Shown: positions 23,435 to 31,815 of the stretch, piece by piece | Position numbering within the stretch: the first letter of the stretch is position 1 | How the letters are laid out: every line of letters begins with the position of its first letter | Origin: Nucisporomicrobium flavum | Lineage (GTDB): Bacteria > Actinomycetota > Actinomycetes > Mycobacteriales > Micromonosporaceae | Assembly: GCF_016464385.1 (NCBI RefSeq) | Contig: NZ_JADMLH010000002.1 | Location: 756,735 to 820,734 of the forward strand | Reading direction: 5' to 3' | DNA length: 64,000 nucleotides | Made by a program: the position numbers and the translations under genes | Notes under the pieces: generated by a model | What the model was told of the DNA's origin: nothing | Databases searched by the model: none | Seen by the model: only the letters and a program-made list of their open reading frames with translations

Positions 23435-24187
23435 TCAGGCGACGGCGACCCAGACGTCGTCGAGCGCGCCCTGGAACTGGTCGTTGTCGGTGTACGCGCC
23501 CTTGCCGCCGACGCTCAGCGGGTTGCGGTTCGACACCGACAGGCCGGCCGGGATGCGCGTGCTGCCACGCCGCTCGCCGTCCACCCGGATCACGAGCATG
23601 GTGCGCTTGCGCCGGCACTCGAGGCTGTGCCAGGCGTTGTCCGCGACCGTGACGCTGCTCTTCGCGATGTGCACACGCCGGGTACGGCCGTCCACGAGGG
23701 CGCAGCTGGGCTTGCCGGCCACCCCGTCGATCTGCAGCTTGTACTGGCTGCCCCGGGCGGAGTAGCCCTTCTGCAGCACGTTCTGGCCCTTGGTGGTCTG
23801 ATCCGGGGCGAGCAGCACGGAGGCGCCGAAGCGGATCAGCCGCTTGCCCGGGTTGAGGTCCGCGGAGCTGCGGGCGCGCAGGGCGACCCGGGGGCACGGC
23901 TCCTCGTGGCAGGCCGCCGGGAACGTGAGGGCCACGCCGTCGCCTCGGGGGACGGTGGTCACGGCGCCGCCCGCGCCGCTGACCGGGGCGAGCATGTGCC
24001 GGTGGCCGGAGAGGTCGAGCAGGCTGCCGGCGGCGGGTTCGTCGAACGTGTACCGCGCGACCTGCGTACCCCAGGGGGTGGTGCTCGCGTCGGCGCGTAT
24101 GAAGAACGACCCGGCGATCGTGGCCGCCACAGCGGTGGCGGCCACGGCCACGGCCGCCCGGCGGCGCCGGGAAGAGTGTGGTGTCAT
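23435..24187 (-). CDS. Secreted LamG/concanavalin-like protein
   Basis: A 250-residue exported protein. Signal peptide with a basic start (HSSRRRRAAVAVAATAVAAT). The mature part is one laminin-G/concanavalin-type beta-sandwich: QVARYTFDEPAAGSLLDLSG at the start, YKLQIDGVAGKPSCALVDGR, AWHSLECRRKRTMLVIRVDG in the middle and GALDDVWVAVA at the end. These domains bind carbohydrate or protein. No enzyme domain or cell-wall anchor is seen. Confidence 0.8.
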   Translation of the reverse strand: MTPHSSRRRRAAVAVAATAVAATIAGSFFIRADASTTPWGTQVARYTFDEPAAGSLLDLSGHRHMLAPVSGAGGAVTTVPRGDGVALTFPAACHEEPCPRVALRARSSADLNPGKRLIRFGASVLLAPDQTTKGQNVLQKGYSARGSQYKLQIDGVAGKPSCALVDGRTRRVHIAKSSVTVADNAWHSLECRRKRTMLVIRVDGERRGSTRIPAGLSVSNRNPLSVGGKGAYTDNDQFQGALDDVWVAVA

Positions 24188-24241
24188 GTCCGAATCATCC
24201 CTATTTACCGGTACGGCGGCAGCCGTGGCGGCGCGGTCGAA

Positions 24242-24261
24242 CGGCCAGGACGTGCTGGCCG
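24242..24261 (-). terminator. Hairpin between DivIVA-like and LamG genes
   Basis: CGGCCAG / CTGGCCG perfect 7-bp stem with a 6-nt loop, 10 nt beyond the stop codon of the coiled-coil gene on the minus strand. Confidence 0.5.
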
Positions 24262-24271
24262 AACGGAGGGG

Positions 24272-24940
24272 TCACTCCCCGGTTTCCGCCTCGTCGGCGG
24301 CCGGCTCCTCCGCGGGCGCCCCCAGTTCGTCGCCCACGACCGGTACGTCCACCCACAGCGCCCGCAGCTGGCCCTGCATGAACGTGGTCAGCCGGGCCCG
24401 GTACTCGCGGTCGAACTCCTCGAGCGACTCGATCTGCTGCTGCAGCGCCTCCCGCTTCGAGCCGAGGCTGCCGACGGCGTCCTCGTACCGCTGCTGCGCC
24501 TGCAGTTTGAGCTGCTCGGCGTGCTCCTGGGCGTCGCCGGTGATCTTCTGGGCCTGGTCGCGGGCCTCGGAGACGATCTTCTCGGCGTTGCGGCGGGTCT
24601 CCTCGGCCTGGGCCTGGGCCTCGCGGGCGGCCTTCTCGGCGGCCGCCCGGGCCTCGGCGAGCACCCGGTCGGCCTCCTTGCGGATGTTCTTGGAGTGCGC
24701 CTCCGCATCCTTGGCGATCTGATCGGCGGCGGCCTGGGCGTCCGCGCGAATCTTCTCGGCCTGCCGGTTGGCGATCGCGATGTGTTCCTCGGCCGTGCGC
24801 TGGGCCAGCGTCAGCACCTGCAGGGCCTGGTTCGGGTGCATGGCGCCGGGCACGATCAGCGGGTGTTCCGAGGTCGCGGTGTCCGGCGTGCTCCCGTTCA
24901 GCACGGCCTTGAGCCGGTCCTTGATCTGGGTCTCGGTCAC
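24272..24940 (-). CDS. DivIVA-like coiled-coil protein
   Basis: A 222-residue protein from GTG behind GGGAG at 6-nt spacing. After a short N-terminus it shows HPNQALQVLTLAQRTAEEHI, the DivIVA-domain type motif, then about 120 residues of continuous heptad-like coiled coil rich in Ala, Glu, Lys and Arg (AQAEETRRNAEKIVSEARDQ), and an acidic C-terminal tail. Related proteins organise polar growth, division or vesicle scaffolds in actinobacteria. It lacks the full membrane-binding N-terminus of Wag31, so it is probably an accessory scaffold. Confidence 0.8.
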   Translation of the reverse strand: MTETQIKDRLKAVLNGSTPDTATSEHPLIVPGAMHPNQALQVLTLAQRTAEEHIAIANRQAEKIRADAQAAADQIAKDAEAHSKNIRKEADRVLAEARAAAEKAAREAQAQAEETRRNAEKIVSEARDQAQKITGDAQEHAEQLKLQAQQRYEDAVGSLGSKREALQQQIESLEEFDREYRARLTTFMQGQLRALWVDVPVVGDELGAPAEEPAADEAETGE

Positions 24941-25199
24941 AGCGAACTCCCGTGGGTCATGAGGGGGTCTAGCCAGGTGCATAACGGGCGAAGGCGGCAT
25001 TCCGGCGCGGCCGTGAGACGAGGTTCGCGGCTATGAGGCGTACGGGCGGGCGCTGCGTGCCGACCGGACCACACAGGGTGACTGTTCGGCCCACTACGCG
25101 ACGGCATACGTGCGGGTTTGGTGTAGTGCGTGGCCGGGTCCGGTATCTCTCGGGTGGCTACCCGGCCACGCCGCTACGCCGTACCGGGGGGAGTCGCCG

Positions 25200-25790
25200 A
25201 TGCCGTACCGCCGGCTCCGGCAGCACCTCACGACGCGTACCGACGACTGGTGGCCGTGGCTCGTCGCCGCCCTCGCGGTGCTGCTCACCGCGGGTTGCGT
25301 CACGCTCGTCGCCGCCATCGGCGCCGCCGCGGACCAGCTCGCCGCGGACCTCGGCGGTACCACCCGGCAGGCCACCCGCGCGGACGCCGTGGCCGGCCGG
25401 ATGAACCAGGAGGTCGCCGACGGCCGCTTCGAGTTCGCGGTCACCGGGATGCGCTGCGGCGTACGCCAGGTCGGCACGAGGCGGCTCGGCCAGAAGGCGC
25501 GCGGCCGGTTCTGCCTGGTCACGGTCTCCGTGAAGAACATCGGCCGGCACGCGCGGACCCTCGACGCCGGCGCTCAGACCGGGTACGCGGCCGACGGCCG
25601 GGCGTTCCCCAGCGAGGCGGGGGCCGCCATGTTCGCGGCCGGACCGGGCCGGACGGTGCTCGAGCGCATCGACCCGGGCGTACGCGTACACGGCACGCTG
25701 GTCTTCGACGTTCCCCGCGGAACGAGGCTGGCGTCCGTCGTGCTGCGCGACTCGGCGCTCACCCGCGGCGTACGCATCCCGCTCGGTTGA
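25200..25790 (+). CDS. Membrane-anchored DUF4352-type protein
   Basis: A 196-residue protein from ATG behind GGGGGGAG. An N-terminal membrane helix (WPWLVAALAVLLTAGCVTLV) is followed by an outer domain with the DUF4352 pattern: FEFAVTGMRCGVRQVG, GRFCLVTVSVKNIGRHARTL and RVHGTLVFDVPRGTRLASVV. The Ig-like fold of this family occurs in lipoproteins and secreted antigens. No lipobox cleavage context was assigned (AGCVTL lies within the helix and could be one). Function unknown. Confidence 0.75.
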   Translation: MPYRRLRQHLTTRTDDWWPWLVAALAVLLTAGCVTLVAAIGAAADQLAADLGGTTRQATRADAVAGRMNQEVADGRFEFAVTGMRCGVRQVGTRRLGQKARGRFCLVTVSVKNIGRHARTLDAGAQTGYAADGRAFPSEAGAAMFAAGPGRTVLERIDPGVRVHGTLVFDVPRGTRLASVVLRDSALTRGVRIPLG

Positions 25791-25806
25791 TGGGTAGGTT
25801 CGGGGG

Positions 25807-26451
25807 ATGCCTGAGCAGCCGATGGTCGTCGTCCGTGGTGAGGCCGTCCGGGAAGTGCCCCCGGAGATCGCCCAGTTCTCCGTCACCGTGTCCGTACGCG
25901 ACAAGGACCGGCAGGTCACGCTGACCCGGTTGACCGAGCGGGCCGCCGAGGTGCGCACCGCGCTCGACGACTACCCCGACGCGGTCGAGCGGCGGGATAC
26001 CAGCGGGGTCCAGGTGCACCCGCAGCTCAAGCGGGGCGGCAGCATCTCCGCGTACGTGGGGAGCGTCAGCACCACGGTGACCGTCACCGACTTCGCCTCG
26101 CTGGGGGAGATCCTGCTGCGGCTGGGCCGCGGCGAGGACGTGACCATCTCCGGGCCCTGGTGGCAGCTGCGCCCGGGCAGCCGGGCCGGCGCCGACGTGC
26201 GACGCGAGGCGATCACCGACGCGCTGGGCCGGGCCCGGGAGTACGCGGAGGCGGTCGGCGCTCGGGTGGACCGGCTGGTGGAGATCTCCGACGAGGGCAC
26301 CGGCGGCGGCGGGGGCGGCCGGATGCGGGCCGCGGCGTACGGGATGGAGTCGGCCGCCGACCTGGAGCTCGAGCTGGACCCGCAGCCGCAGACCGTGCAC
26401 GCCGCGGTGATCGTCCGCGTGGCCATCACGGAGCCGTCCTCGCTCACCTGA
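25807..26451 (+). CDS. SIMPL (DUF541) domain protein
   Basis: A 214-residue protein. It opens PMVVVRGEAVREVPPEIAQF, the SIMPL domain start, continues with QVHPQLKRGGSISAYVGSVS and ends HAAVIVRVAITEPSSLT, giving nearly full family length. No signal peptide is seen, so it should be cytoplasmic, unlike many SIMPL proteins. The family is named after a protein signalling in mammalian cells but bacterial function is largely unknown (some respond to oxidative stress). Follows the DUF4352 gene by 16 nt, likely one transcript. Confidence 0.85.
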   Translation: MPEQPMVVVRGEAVREVPPEIAQFSVTVSVRDKDRQVTLTRLTERAAEVRTALDDYPDAVERRDTSGVQVHPQLKRGGSISAYVGSVSTTVTVTDFASLGEILLRLGRGEDVTISGPWWQLRPGSRAGADVRREAITDALGRAREYAEAVGARVDRLVEISDEGTGGGGGGRMRAAAYGMESAADLELELDPQPQTVHAAVIVRVAITEPSSLT

Positions 26452-26513
26452 GGCGACCATCCGATCCGCCCGTTTCGCCCGCGCGGGAGCGTGCGATCAG
26501 CGAGACTCGCTGC

Positions 26514-27767
26514 ATGCGTCGCTTGTTGCTCCGGATCGCCAACGTGAACCCGGACAGCGTGACCACGCACTCGGACCGGGTCCTCTACAGCGCCATCGGC
26601 GTGTTCATCGTGCTCTATTTCGTGTACGCGACGGTCGGCGGCGCCGCGTTCGTCGACGCCAGCGCGAACTACACGCACCCGTGGTGGCAGTGGCTGGTCG
26701 GGCCGCTCGTCGCGACCGGCGTGGTGGCGTACGACCGGGCCGTGGTGGGCCGCGTGGCGATCAACTACGAGCGGCTGGAGTCGTCGGACCCGGCGGACCT
26801 GCTGCGCCGCCCGACCGTCGGCCTGTACGCCGGCCGCCTCGCCCTGGCCCTGCTGTTCGCCGTGATCATCACCGAGCCGCTGATGCTGGCCCGCTACCAG
26901 GGCGAGATCGACGCGCGGCTCAACGAGGTGCACAACGAGCAGATCAGCCGGGTCGAGCAGAGCGGGGCGATCGCCGCGTACGACGCCCGGATGCAGCAGC
27001 TCAAGCGGGAGACGGCGGCGGACGACCGGGCCGTGCAGGCGCTCACCACACGCGCTGCGCAGAAGCGCAGGGACGCCCGTACCGTTTATGCCCAAGCCCT
27101 CGCCGACTCCGAGGGTGACGGTGTCTCCCGCAAGGCGGGCTGCCCGGAGGGCGGCTATTGCGACACGCTGGTGAAGCGGTCCCGGGGCCTGGACGATCAG
27201 GCCGCGCGCCTCGACGCGCAGGCCGCGGAGCTGCAGAAGAGCCAGGATGCGGCGCGGCAGTCGCGGGCCGCCGAGCAGGCGGACCTCACCCGCAAGATCA
27301 GCGATCAGCGTACGGCCAACGCCGAGGCGATCAAGGCCGACGCCGGGTTCGGCGCCCGCACCAAGGCCATGTGGTACCTGGTGACCAGCGACTTCTGGGG
27401 CATCGGCGTCTTCTACGTCGGCATCGCGCTGCTGCTGGTCGCCCTCGACTGCGCCGCGGTCGGCCTCAAGTTCGTCTCGCACGGCAACGGGTACGAACGC
27501 AGCGAGGCCCGCGTCGCCCGAGGCCGGGAGCACGAGGCCGCGATCGGCTACGAGCAGGGCCTGCGCGACGCTCGCCGGTACGCCGAGGCCACCTCGCGGG
27601 TGATGGCGGAGAGCATCGGCAAGGCGTCGCACGACGAGGAGCTGGCCGGCATCGCGGTGGAACGGGCCCGCGCCCACCTCTACGACAGCGTGACCGGGGC
27701 GCCGCTGCCGCCCGTACCCGTGATCGAACGCCACACGCTGCGCGATGTGGACAGCATCAGGGCGTGA
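26514..27767 (+). CDS. DUF4407 membrane protein with coiled coil
   Basis: A 417-residue protein. Two membrane helices near the start (SAIGVFIVLYFVYATVGGAA and WQWLVGPLVATGVVAYDRAV), a third (LALALLFAVIITEPLMLARY), a long Ala/Gln/Arg-rich coiled coil with two cysteines (GCPEGGYC), and a fourth helix (FWGIGVFYVGIALLLVALDC) before a charged tail. This is the DUF4407 layout; the coiled coil would lie outside the cytoplasm. Function unknown. Its stop overlaps the start of the following kinase-like gene. Confidence 0.85.
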   Translation: MRRLLLRIANVNPDSVTTHSDRVLYSAIGVFIVLYFVYATVGGAAFVDASANYTHPWWQWLVGPLVATGVVAYDRAVVGRVAINYERLESSDPADLLRRPTVGLYAGRLALALLFAVIITEPLMLARYQGEIDARLNEVHNEQISRVEQSGAIAAYDARMQQLKRETAADDRAVQALTTRAAQKRRDARTVYAQALADSEGDGVSRKAGCPEGGYCDTLVKRSRGLDDQAARLDAQAAELQKSQDAARQSRAAEQADLTRKISDQRTANAEAIKADAGFGARTKAMWYLVTSDFWGIGVFYVGIALLLVALDCAAVGLKFVSHGNGYERSEARVARGREHEAAIGYEQGLRDARRYAEATSRVMAESIGKASHDEELAGIAVERARAHLYDSVTGAPLPPVPVIERHTLRDVDSIRA

Positions 27768-28663
27768 TGCCCGCGTGCCCTACCCTCGGCGCTGTGCAGC
27801 CGCCGCCGTTCGCCGAGATTCTGCCGTCCGGATCCGTCGTCACCGAGGTCGTGCCCCGTAGCGGCGGATCGCTGCACACGGTGCACGAGGTGCGCCGCGC
27901 CGGGGCCGACCCGCTGATCGTCAAGCAGTACGCCGACCGGTGGCGGGCGCAGCAGCGCAAGGAAGTGCACGTCTACCGGTTGGCGGCCGGGGTGGCCGGC
28001 GTTCCGCAGGTGGTGCACGCCGACGACGAGCGGGCGACGACGGTGCTCACGCTGATCCGCGGGAAGCCGATGTGGGAGCACGAGCTGGAGCCCGCCGCCG
28101 TGCGGGCCGCGTACCGCCGGATGGGCGAGTTCCTGGCTGCCCTGCACAGGATCAGCCTGCCGGCGTACGGGCACCTCACCACCGAGATCGTCGATCCCGT
28201 CGCCGACAACGTGACGTACGTGCGTCGCATCTTCGCGCGGCAACTGGACGAGTTCCTCGCGGCCGGCGGCCGGCGTGACCTCCACGATGCCGTCGCCCGG
28301 CGGGTGGCGGCCGACGAGGAGGCGTACGCGGCCTGCACCGGCGCGGTGCTGTGCCACAACGACCTCCACGAGGGCAACGTCCTGATCGACGACGAGGGGA
28401 CGGTCGCCGGGTTCATCGACGTCGAGAACGCCGTGGCCGCCGACCCGATGACCGACCTGGCCAAGACGCTGCAGTTCGACCCCGAGGAGTCGCCGGAGAA
28501 GCGGGCGGCGCTGTTCGAGGGGTACGGCCCGCTGCCGCCGTACGGCCCGGAACGGATCGCGCTCTACCGGCTCTACCACGCCCTCGAGCTGTGGACCTGG
28601 TTCACCTCCATCGGCGAGACCGCGCGCCTGCCCGGACTGGTGAACAGCCTCCTCAGGGCATAG
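27767..28663 (+). CDS. APH-fold small-molecule kinase
   Basis: A 298-residue phosphotransferase. N-lobe VHEVRRAGADPLIVKQYADR with the ATP lysine, RKEVHVYRLAAG, catalytic loop VLCHNDLHEGNVLIDD (HND-x4-N intact) and metal-binding GFIDVENAVAADPMTDLAKT. All key residues are present, so it should be active on an alcohol or amine substrate that cannot be named. The ATG overlaps the upstream stop; a GTG nine codons in (VQPPPFAEI) is an alternative start. A hairpin and a perfect palindrome follow the stop. Confidence 0.8.
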   Translation: MPACPTLGAVQPPPFAEILPSGSVVTEVVPRSGGSLHTVHEVRRAGADPLIVKQYADRWRAQQRKEVHVYRLAAGVAGVPQVVHADDERATTVLTLIRGKPMWEHELEPAAVRAAYRRMGEFLAALHRISLPAYGHLTTEIVDPVADNVTYVRRIFARQLDEFLAAGGRRDLHDAVARRVAADEEAYAACTGAVLCHNDLHEGNVLIDDEGTVAGFIDVENAVAADPMTDLAKTLQFDPEESPEKRAALFEGYGPLPPYGPERIALYRLYHALELWTWFTSIGETARLPGLVNSLLRA

Positions 28664-28675
28664 TGCAAATTGCAC
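28663..28675. promoter_or_regulatory. Perfect GTGCAA-A-TTGCAC palindrome
   Basis: A 13-bp perfect dyad overlapping the stop codon of the kinase gene. It could be an operator for the downstream 2H phosphoesterase gene; no regulator is adjacent. Confidence 0.35.
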
Positions 28676-28751
28676 GGGAGGGCTACTATTTCACTCCGGC
28701 GTACCGCTTGCCCACGCTCTGTTATCGGCGGTGGCGCCGGGCTCGAAGAGC

Positions 28752-28783
28752 GGCGGAGACGACGAGCGATCGTCGTCCCCGCC
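28752..28783 (+). terminator. Hairpin after kinase gene
   Basis: GACGACGA / TCGTCGTC stem with a 4-nt GCGA loop, extended by GGCGG/CCGCC after one A-C mismatch. It lies in the 144-nt gap and may terminate the upstream operon or form part of the downstream leader. Confidence 0.5.
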
Positions 28784-28807
28784 GTTGCGCGTCTACCGTT
28801 CCCTGTG

Positions 28808-29287
28808 ATGCACACGGTTGAGCTCCTGCTGGACGCCCCGCTGGAAGCCCATGTCCGGACGGTGTGGCGTGACCTCTTGGCGATGGGCCTGCGCAGCCTG
28901 GCCTCGCACGAGCACCCCACGAACCGCCCGCACGTCACGCTGGCGACCGCCGACGCGTTGTCGCCGGGTGTCGCGCCCGCACTGGACGGGCTGCCGCTCG
29001 ACGTGGAGCTGGGCGACGTGGTGTTCCTCGGCCGTACGGTGGCCTGGCGGGTACGCCCCTCGGCCGCACTGCTGTCGGTGCAGCGCCGGGTGTGGGAAGC
29101 GCTCGACGGCCGGGAGCGGAACCCGCTGCACGAGCCGGGGCGCTGGGTGCCGCACGTGAGCCTGGCACTGCGGGTGAAGCCGGAGCTGCAGGACTTGTAC
29201 CCCTGCGACGTCGGCGCGGCGTCCGGTCACGTGGTCGCAGCCCGCACGTACAACTCCGAGACGCGTACGGTCACCGCACTGCCCTGA
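28808..29287 (+). CDS. 2'-5' RNA ligase/2H phosphoesterase family protein
   Basis: A 159-residue protein with the two H-x-T/S motifs that define the 2H superfamily: NRPHVTLATADAL in the first half and RWVPHVSLALRVK in the second. MHTVELLLDAPLEAHVRTVW matches the family start. Enzymes of the family open or form 2',5'-phosphodiester or cyclic phosphate bonds in RNA or small nucleotides. The specific substrate is unknown. Confidence 0.85.
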   Translation: MHTVELLLDAPLEAHVRTVWRDLLAMGLRSLASHEHPTNRPHVTLATADALSPGVAPALDGLPLDVELGDVVFLGRTVAWRVRPSAALLSVQRRVWEALDGRERNPLHEPGRWVPHVSLALRVKPELQDLYPCDVGAASGHVVAARTYNSETRTVTALP

Positions 29288-29331
29288 CGATATGTTGAGG
29301 GGTGTAGCACTTCACGGTCCAGGAGGTAGGT

Positions 29332-29898
29332 ATGACCGCCGAGATGGTCCCGCCGGCTTGGATGCATGAGCAGGTCACCGCGGAGCAATACGCGACCTGG
29401 ACAGAAGAGCAGTGTGCGGGCATCGAGATCGTGGATGGGATGGTTCTCGTGAGTCCGAGCGCTTCCAAGCGCCACAACCGCCTGGCCCGGCTCCTGGCCA
29501 ACGCCTTGGACGACGCTGCGGGACCGGACTGGAACGCCGACACCGACTTCGACGTCCGGCTCCAGGACGTGCCGCTCAACAATCGTCGTCCCGACGTGAC
29601 GGTGTATCGGGCGGACACCCTGGATGTGTCACCGACCCGGCCGGACCACGTGCTTCTCGTGGTCGAGGTCGTCTCGCCCGGCTCGGAGACCACGGACCGG
29701 ATCGTCAAGGCCGACCAGTACGCCAGGGCCGGCATCCAGTTCTACTGGCGCGTCGAGCAGGCCCCGACCGGTGCGCCGCTGGTCTACACGTACGTCCTCG
29801 ACCCGGCGACCGGCCGCTACCGCGACGGCGACATCTTCGCGGGCACCGTGAAGGCCGCCGCCCCCTTCCCCGTCGAAGTCGACCTCAGCCGGATATGA
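29332..29898 (+). CDS. Uma2-family endonuclease-like protein
   Basis: A 188-residue PD-(D/E)XK-type protein. EEQCAGIEIVDGMVLVSPSA and SKRHNRLARLLANAL are followed by NRRPDVTVYRADTLD, HVLLVVEVVSPGSETTDRIV and KADQYARAGIQFYWRVE, giving the D ... E-x-V ... K core of Uma2 proteins. The family is common and often duplicated in actinobacteria and cyanobacteria; biological role unclear. Good AGGAGG ribosome site. The next gene starts 9 nt later, so they probably share a transcript. Confidence 0.85.
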   Translation: MTAEMVPPAWMHEQVTAEQYATWTEEQCAGIEIVDGMVLVSPSASKRHNRLARLLANALDDAAGPDWNADTDFDVRLQDVPLNNRRPDVTVYRADTLDVSPTRPDHVLLVVEVVSPGSETTDRIVKADQYARAGIQFYWRVEQAPTGAPLVYTYVLDPATGRYRDGDIFAGTVKAAAPFPVEVDLSRI

Positions 29899-29907
29899 GG
29901 CACCCGC

Positions 29908-30510
29908 GTGCCTGATCCTGGCTCGTTCGCCGACGGGGAGAACTGGACCGGAGGCTTCTACGAGCTCTTCCTGGAGCTCGGCCCTCGCGACGACCAGCGC
30001 CTGCAGGCGGCCCTCACCGCCCTCTGGCAGGCGGCCGGTATCGACAGCTGCGTGGCCGACCGTGGCCTGGAGCCCGAGGAGCAGCCCGCCGTGCCGTGCA
30101 CGGTCGCGTCCCTGGAGAGCCTCGGCCATCTGCTGGGCCGGGTCACGCTTCCGGCCGGCCGGCGGGTCGTCTGCGGCTGCTTTGCCGTACGCGACGATGA
30201 GGGGCCCGACTGGATCGAGCTCTACCTGCCCCTCGGTGCGCTGGCCCGCACGGACCGGCGGATCGGCGGCTACCCGTTCGACGATCGCAGCGGGCCGGAG
30301 TCCCTGGACTGGCGGCGCGGGCTCGACGACTGGCTCGTCGGCGTCGCCGGGCTGGTGCACCGGCGGGTGCCGGTGCGGCTGGGGATGGTCGGTTTCGAGG
30401 TCGACACCGTCTCGGCGGAGGCGCTCGGCGGCGTCGTCCCGGAGGAGCGGTGGGCGGGCCTTCTGTTGCCGGCGGGCGACGACCTTCGGTACGAGCCGGC
30501 CAACCGCTGA
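29908..30510 (+). CDS. Conserved-looking cytoplasmic protein, function unknown
   Basis: A 200-residue protein from GTG, 9 nt after the Uma2 gene. It has no signal peptide or membrane segment. The sequence is Trp- and Asp-rich with WTGGFYELFLELGPRDDQRL near the start, RVVCGCFAVRDDEGPDWIEL in the middle and VRLGMVGFEVDTVSAEALGG near the end. I do not recognise the family. Being next to a Uma2 gene, it may be an associated or accommodating protein; that is guesswork. Confidence 0.65.
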   Translation: MPDPGSFADGENWTGGFYELFLELGPRDDQRLQAALTALWQAAGIDSCVADRGLEPEEQPAVPCTVASLESLGHLLGRVTLPAGRRVVCGCFAVRDDEGPDWIELYLPLGALARTDRRIGGYPFDDRSGPESLDWRRGLDDWLVGVAGLVHRRVPVRLGMVGFEVDTVSAEALGGVVPEERWAGLLLPAGDDLRYEPANR

Positions 30511-30628
30511 GCGGTCGTCGCGGACTTGCCGGGGATTTGACGGGCGCTTGAGTCCGCGTTGAGACGGGCCGCCGAACTACCGGGCAACTGCGACGGCGAT
30601 GCCGCCGCGCCGGTCCGAGAGGAATGTC

Positions 30629-31201
30629 ATGCAGCTTGCGGGGATGAAGATGGTGGCCGTGGGCCTGACCGTGGCCGGTGGGATCGCGGTCAGCTCCGGG
30701 GTCATGTGGCAGGCGTCCAGCGCCGCCTTCACCGCCTCCACCGGGACGGCTGCCAACTCCTGGAACGCCGGCACCGTGGTGCTGAGCGACGACGACAGCG
30801 CCGTGGCGATGTTCAACGCGACGAACCTGCGGCCCGGCTCGACGGGCGACAAGTGCATCACCGTCTCGTACACCGGCAGCCTGTCGTCGACCGTGAAGAT
30901 GTACGGCACCGCCGTCTCCGGGGCGCTGACCCCGTACGTGGACCTGGTGATCGAGGAGGGCAGCGGCGGCGGGTTCGGCAGCTGCACCGGCTTCACGCCG
31001 TCCGGGACCGCGTACACCGGCACGCTGGCGAACTTCGGCAGCACGAAGACCGGGTTCGCCACCGGCGTGGGCACGTTCGCCCCGAGCGGCTCCGGGCAGC
31101 AGAAGACGTACCACGTCACGTACACGGTGAACGCCGCGACGCCCGACTCGGCGCAGGCCGCGTCCGCCGCGGCGACCTTCACCTGGGAAGCGAACAGCTG
31201 A
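30629..31201 (+). CDS. TasA/camelysin-like exported matrix protein
   Basis: A 190-residue protein from ATG behind GAGAGGAA. The N-terminal membrane helix (MVAVGLTVAGGIAVSSGVMW) runs into QASSAAFTASTGTAANSWNA-G, the SipW-dependent pattern seen in TasA, TapA and camelysin (A-x-F-x3-T then N-S-x2-AG). The mature part is a beta-sandwich with two cysteines (DKCITVSYTG, FGSCTGFTP). TasA-type proteins form extracellular fibres. A SipW-type signal peptidase gene follows after 2 nt, so processing by it is strongly suggested. Confidence 0.8.
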   Translation: MQLAGMKMVAVGLTVAGGIAVSSGVMWQASSAAFTASTGTAANSWNAGTVVLSDDDSAVAMFNATNLRPGSTGDKCITVSYTGSLSSTVKMYGTAVSGALTPYVDLVIEEGSGGGFGSCTGFTPSGTAYTGTLANFGSTKTGFATGVGTFAPSGSGQQKTYHVTYTVNAATPDSAQAASAAATFTWEANS

Positions 31202-31203
31202 CC

Positions 31204-31737
31204 ATGACCGCCGTCGCCTGGACCGGTGCCCGCCGGATGCCGGTGCTGCGCCTCTCCGCGGGCGCGGTACGCCTGATCGCCGTCGCCGCCCTCGCCGGGG
31301 TCGCGGCCATGCTCGCCTGGACCGCCCTGCCCGCCGTCTGGGGCTGGCAGCCGACCGTCGTGACCAGCGGCTCGATGAGCCCGTCGCTGCACCGCGGGGA
31401 CGTGGCGGTCACCTCGGCGCCGTCCGCCGGCTGGGCACCGGCCGTCGGCCAGGTCGTGGTCGTGCCGGATCCGCTGCGCCCCGGCCGTACCCGCATCCAC
31501 CGGATCGCCGGCATCGACGCCGACGGCATGCTGGTCACCCGCGGCGACGCGAACGGCAGCGACGATTCCTTCCGTACGGCCCCCGCCGACGTGCGGGGCA
31601 TCGGCCGGCTGCTCGTCCCCCGGGTGGCGCTCGGCAGCCTCGAGCTGCGCGAGGGGCGTCCGGCGTTGTTCGTGGCGCAGGGCGCAGCCGTCCTGGCCGC
31701 GCTGGCGCTGGTGCTGCGCCCGGCCCGCAAACCCTGA
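31204..31737 (+). CDS. SipW-type (ER-type) signal peptidase I
   Basis: A 177-residue membrane protein. N-terminal helix VRLIAVAALAGVAAMLAWTA, catalytic serine in VVTSGSMSPSL (Ser57), and a histidine in RTRIHRIAGI (His99) where P-type peptidases have lysine, which marks the Ser-His ER/SipW class. DGMLVTRGDANGSDD is the late conserved box, and a C-terminal helix ends RPARKP. In Bacillus SipW releases TasA and TapA. Here it sits between a TasA-like gene and an RCC1-repeat gene with the same kind of leader. Confidence 0.85.
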   Translation: MTAVAWTGARRMPVLRLSAGAVRLIAVAALAGVAAMLAWTALPAVWGWQPTVVTSGSMSPSLHRGDVAVTSAPSAGWAPAVGQVVVVPDPLRPGRTRIHRIAGIDADGMLVTRGDANGSDDSFRTAPADVRGIGRLLVPRVALGSLELREGRPALFVAQGAAVLAALALVLRPARKP

Positions 31738-31815
31738 TCCTCGCCGGGCGCTGCCCGGATTCCTCACCTCGGGCGGTTCCCGGCCGACGATGACAGCGGA
31801 CGGAGAAGGAGCGGC

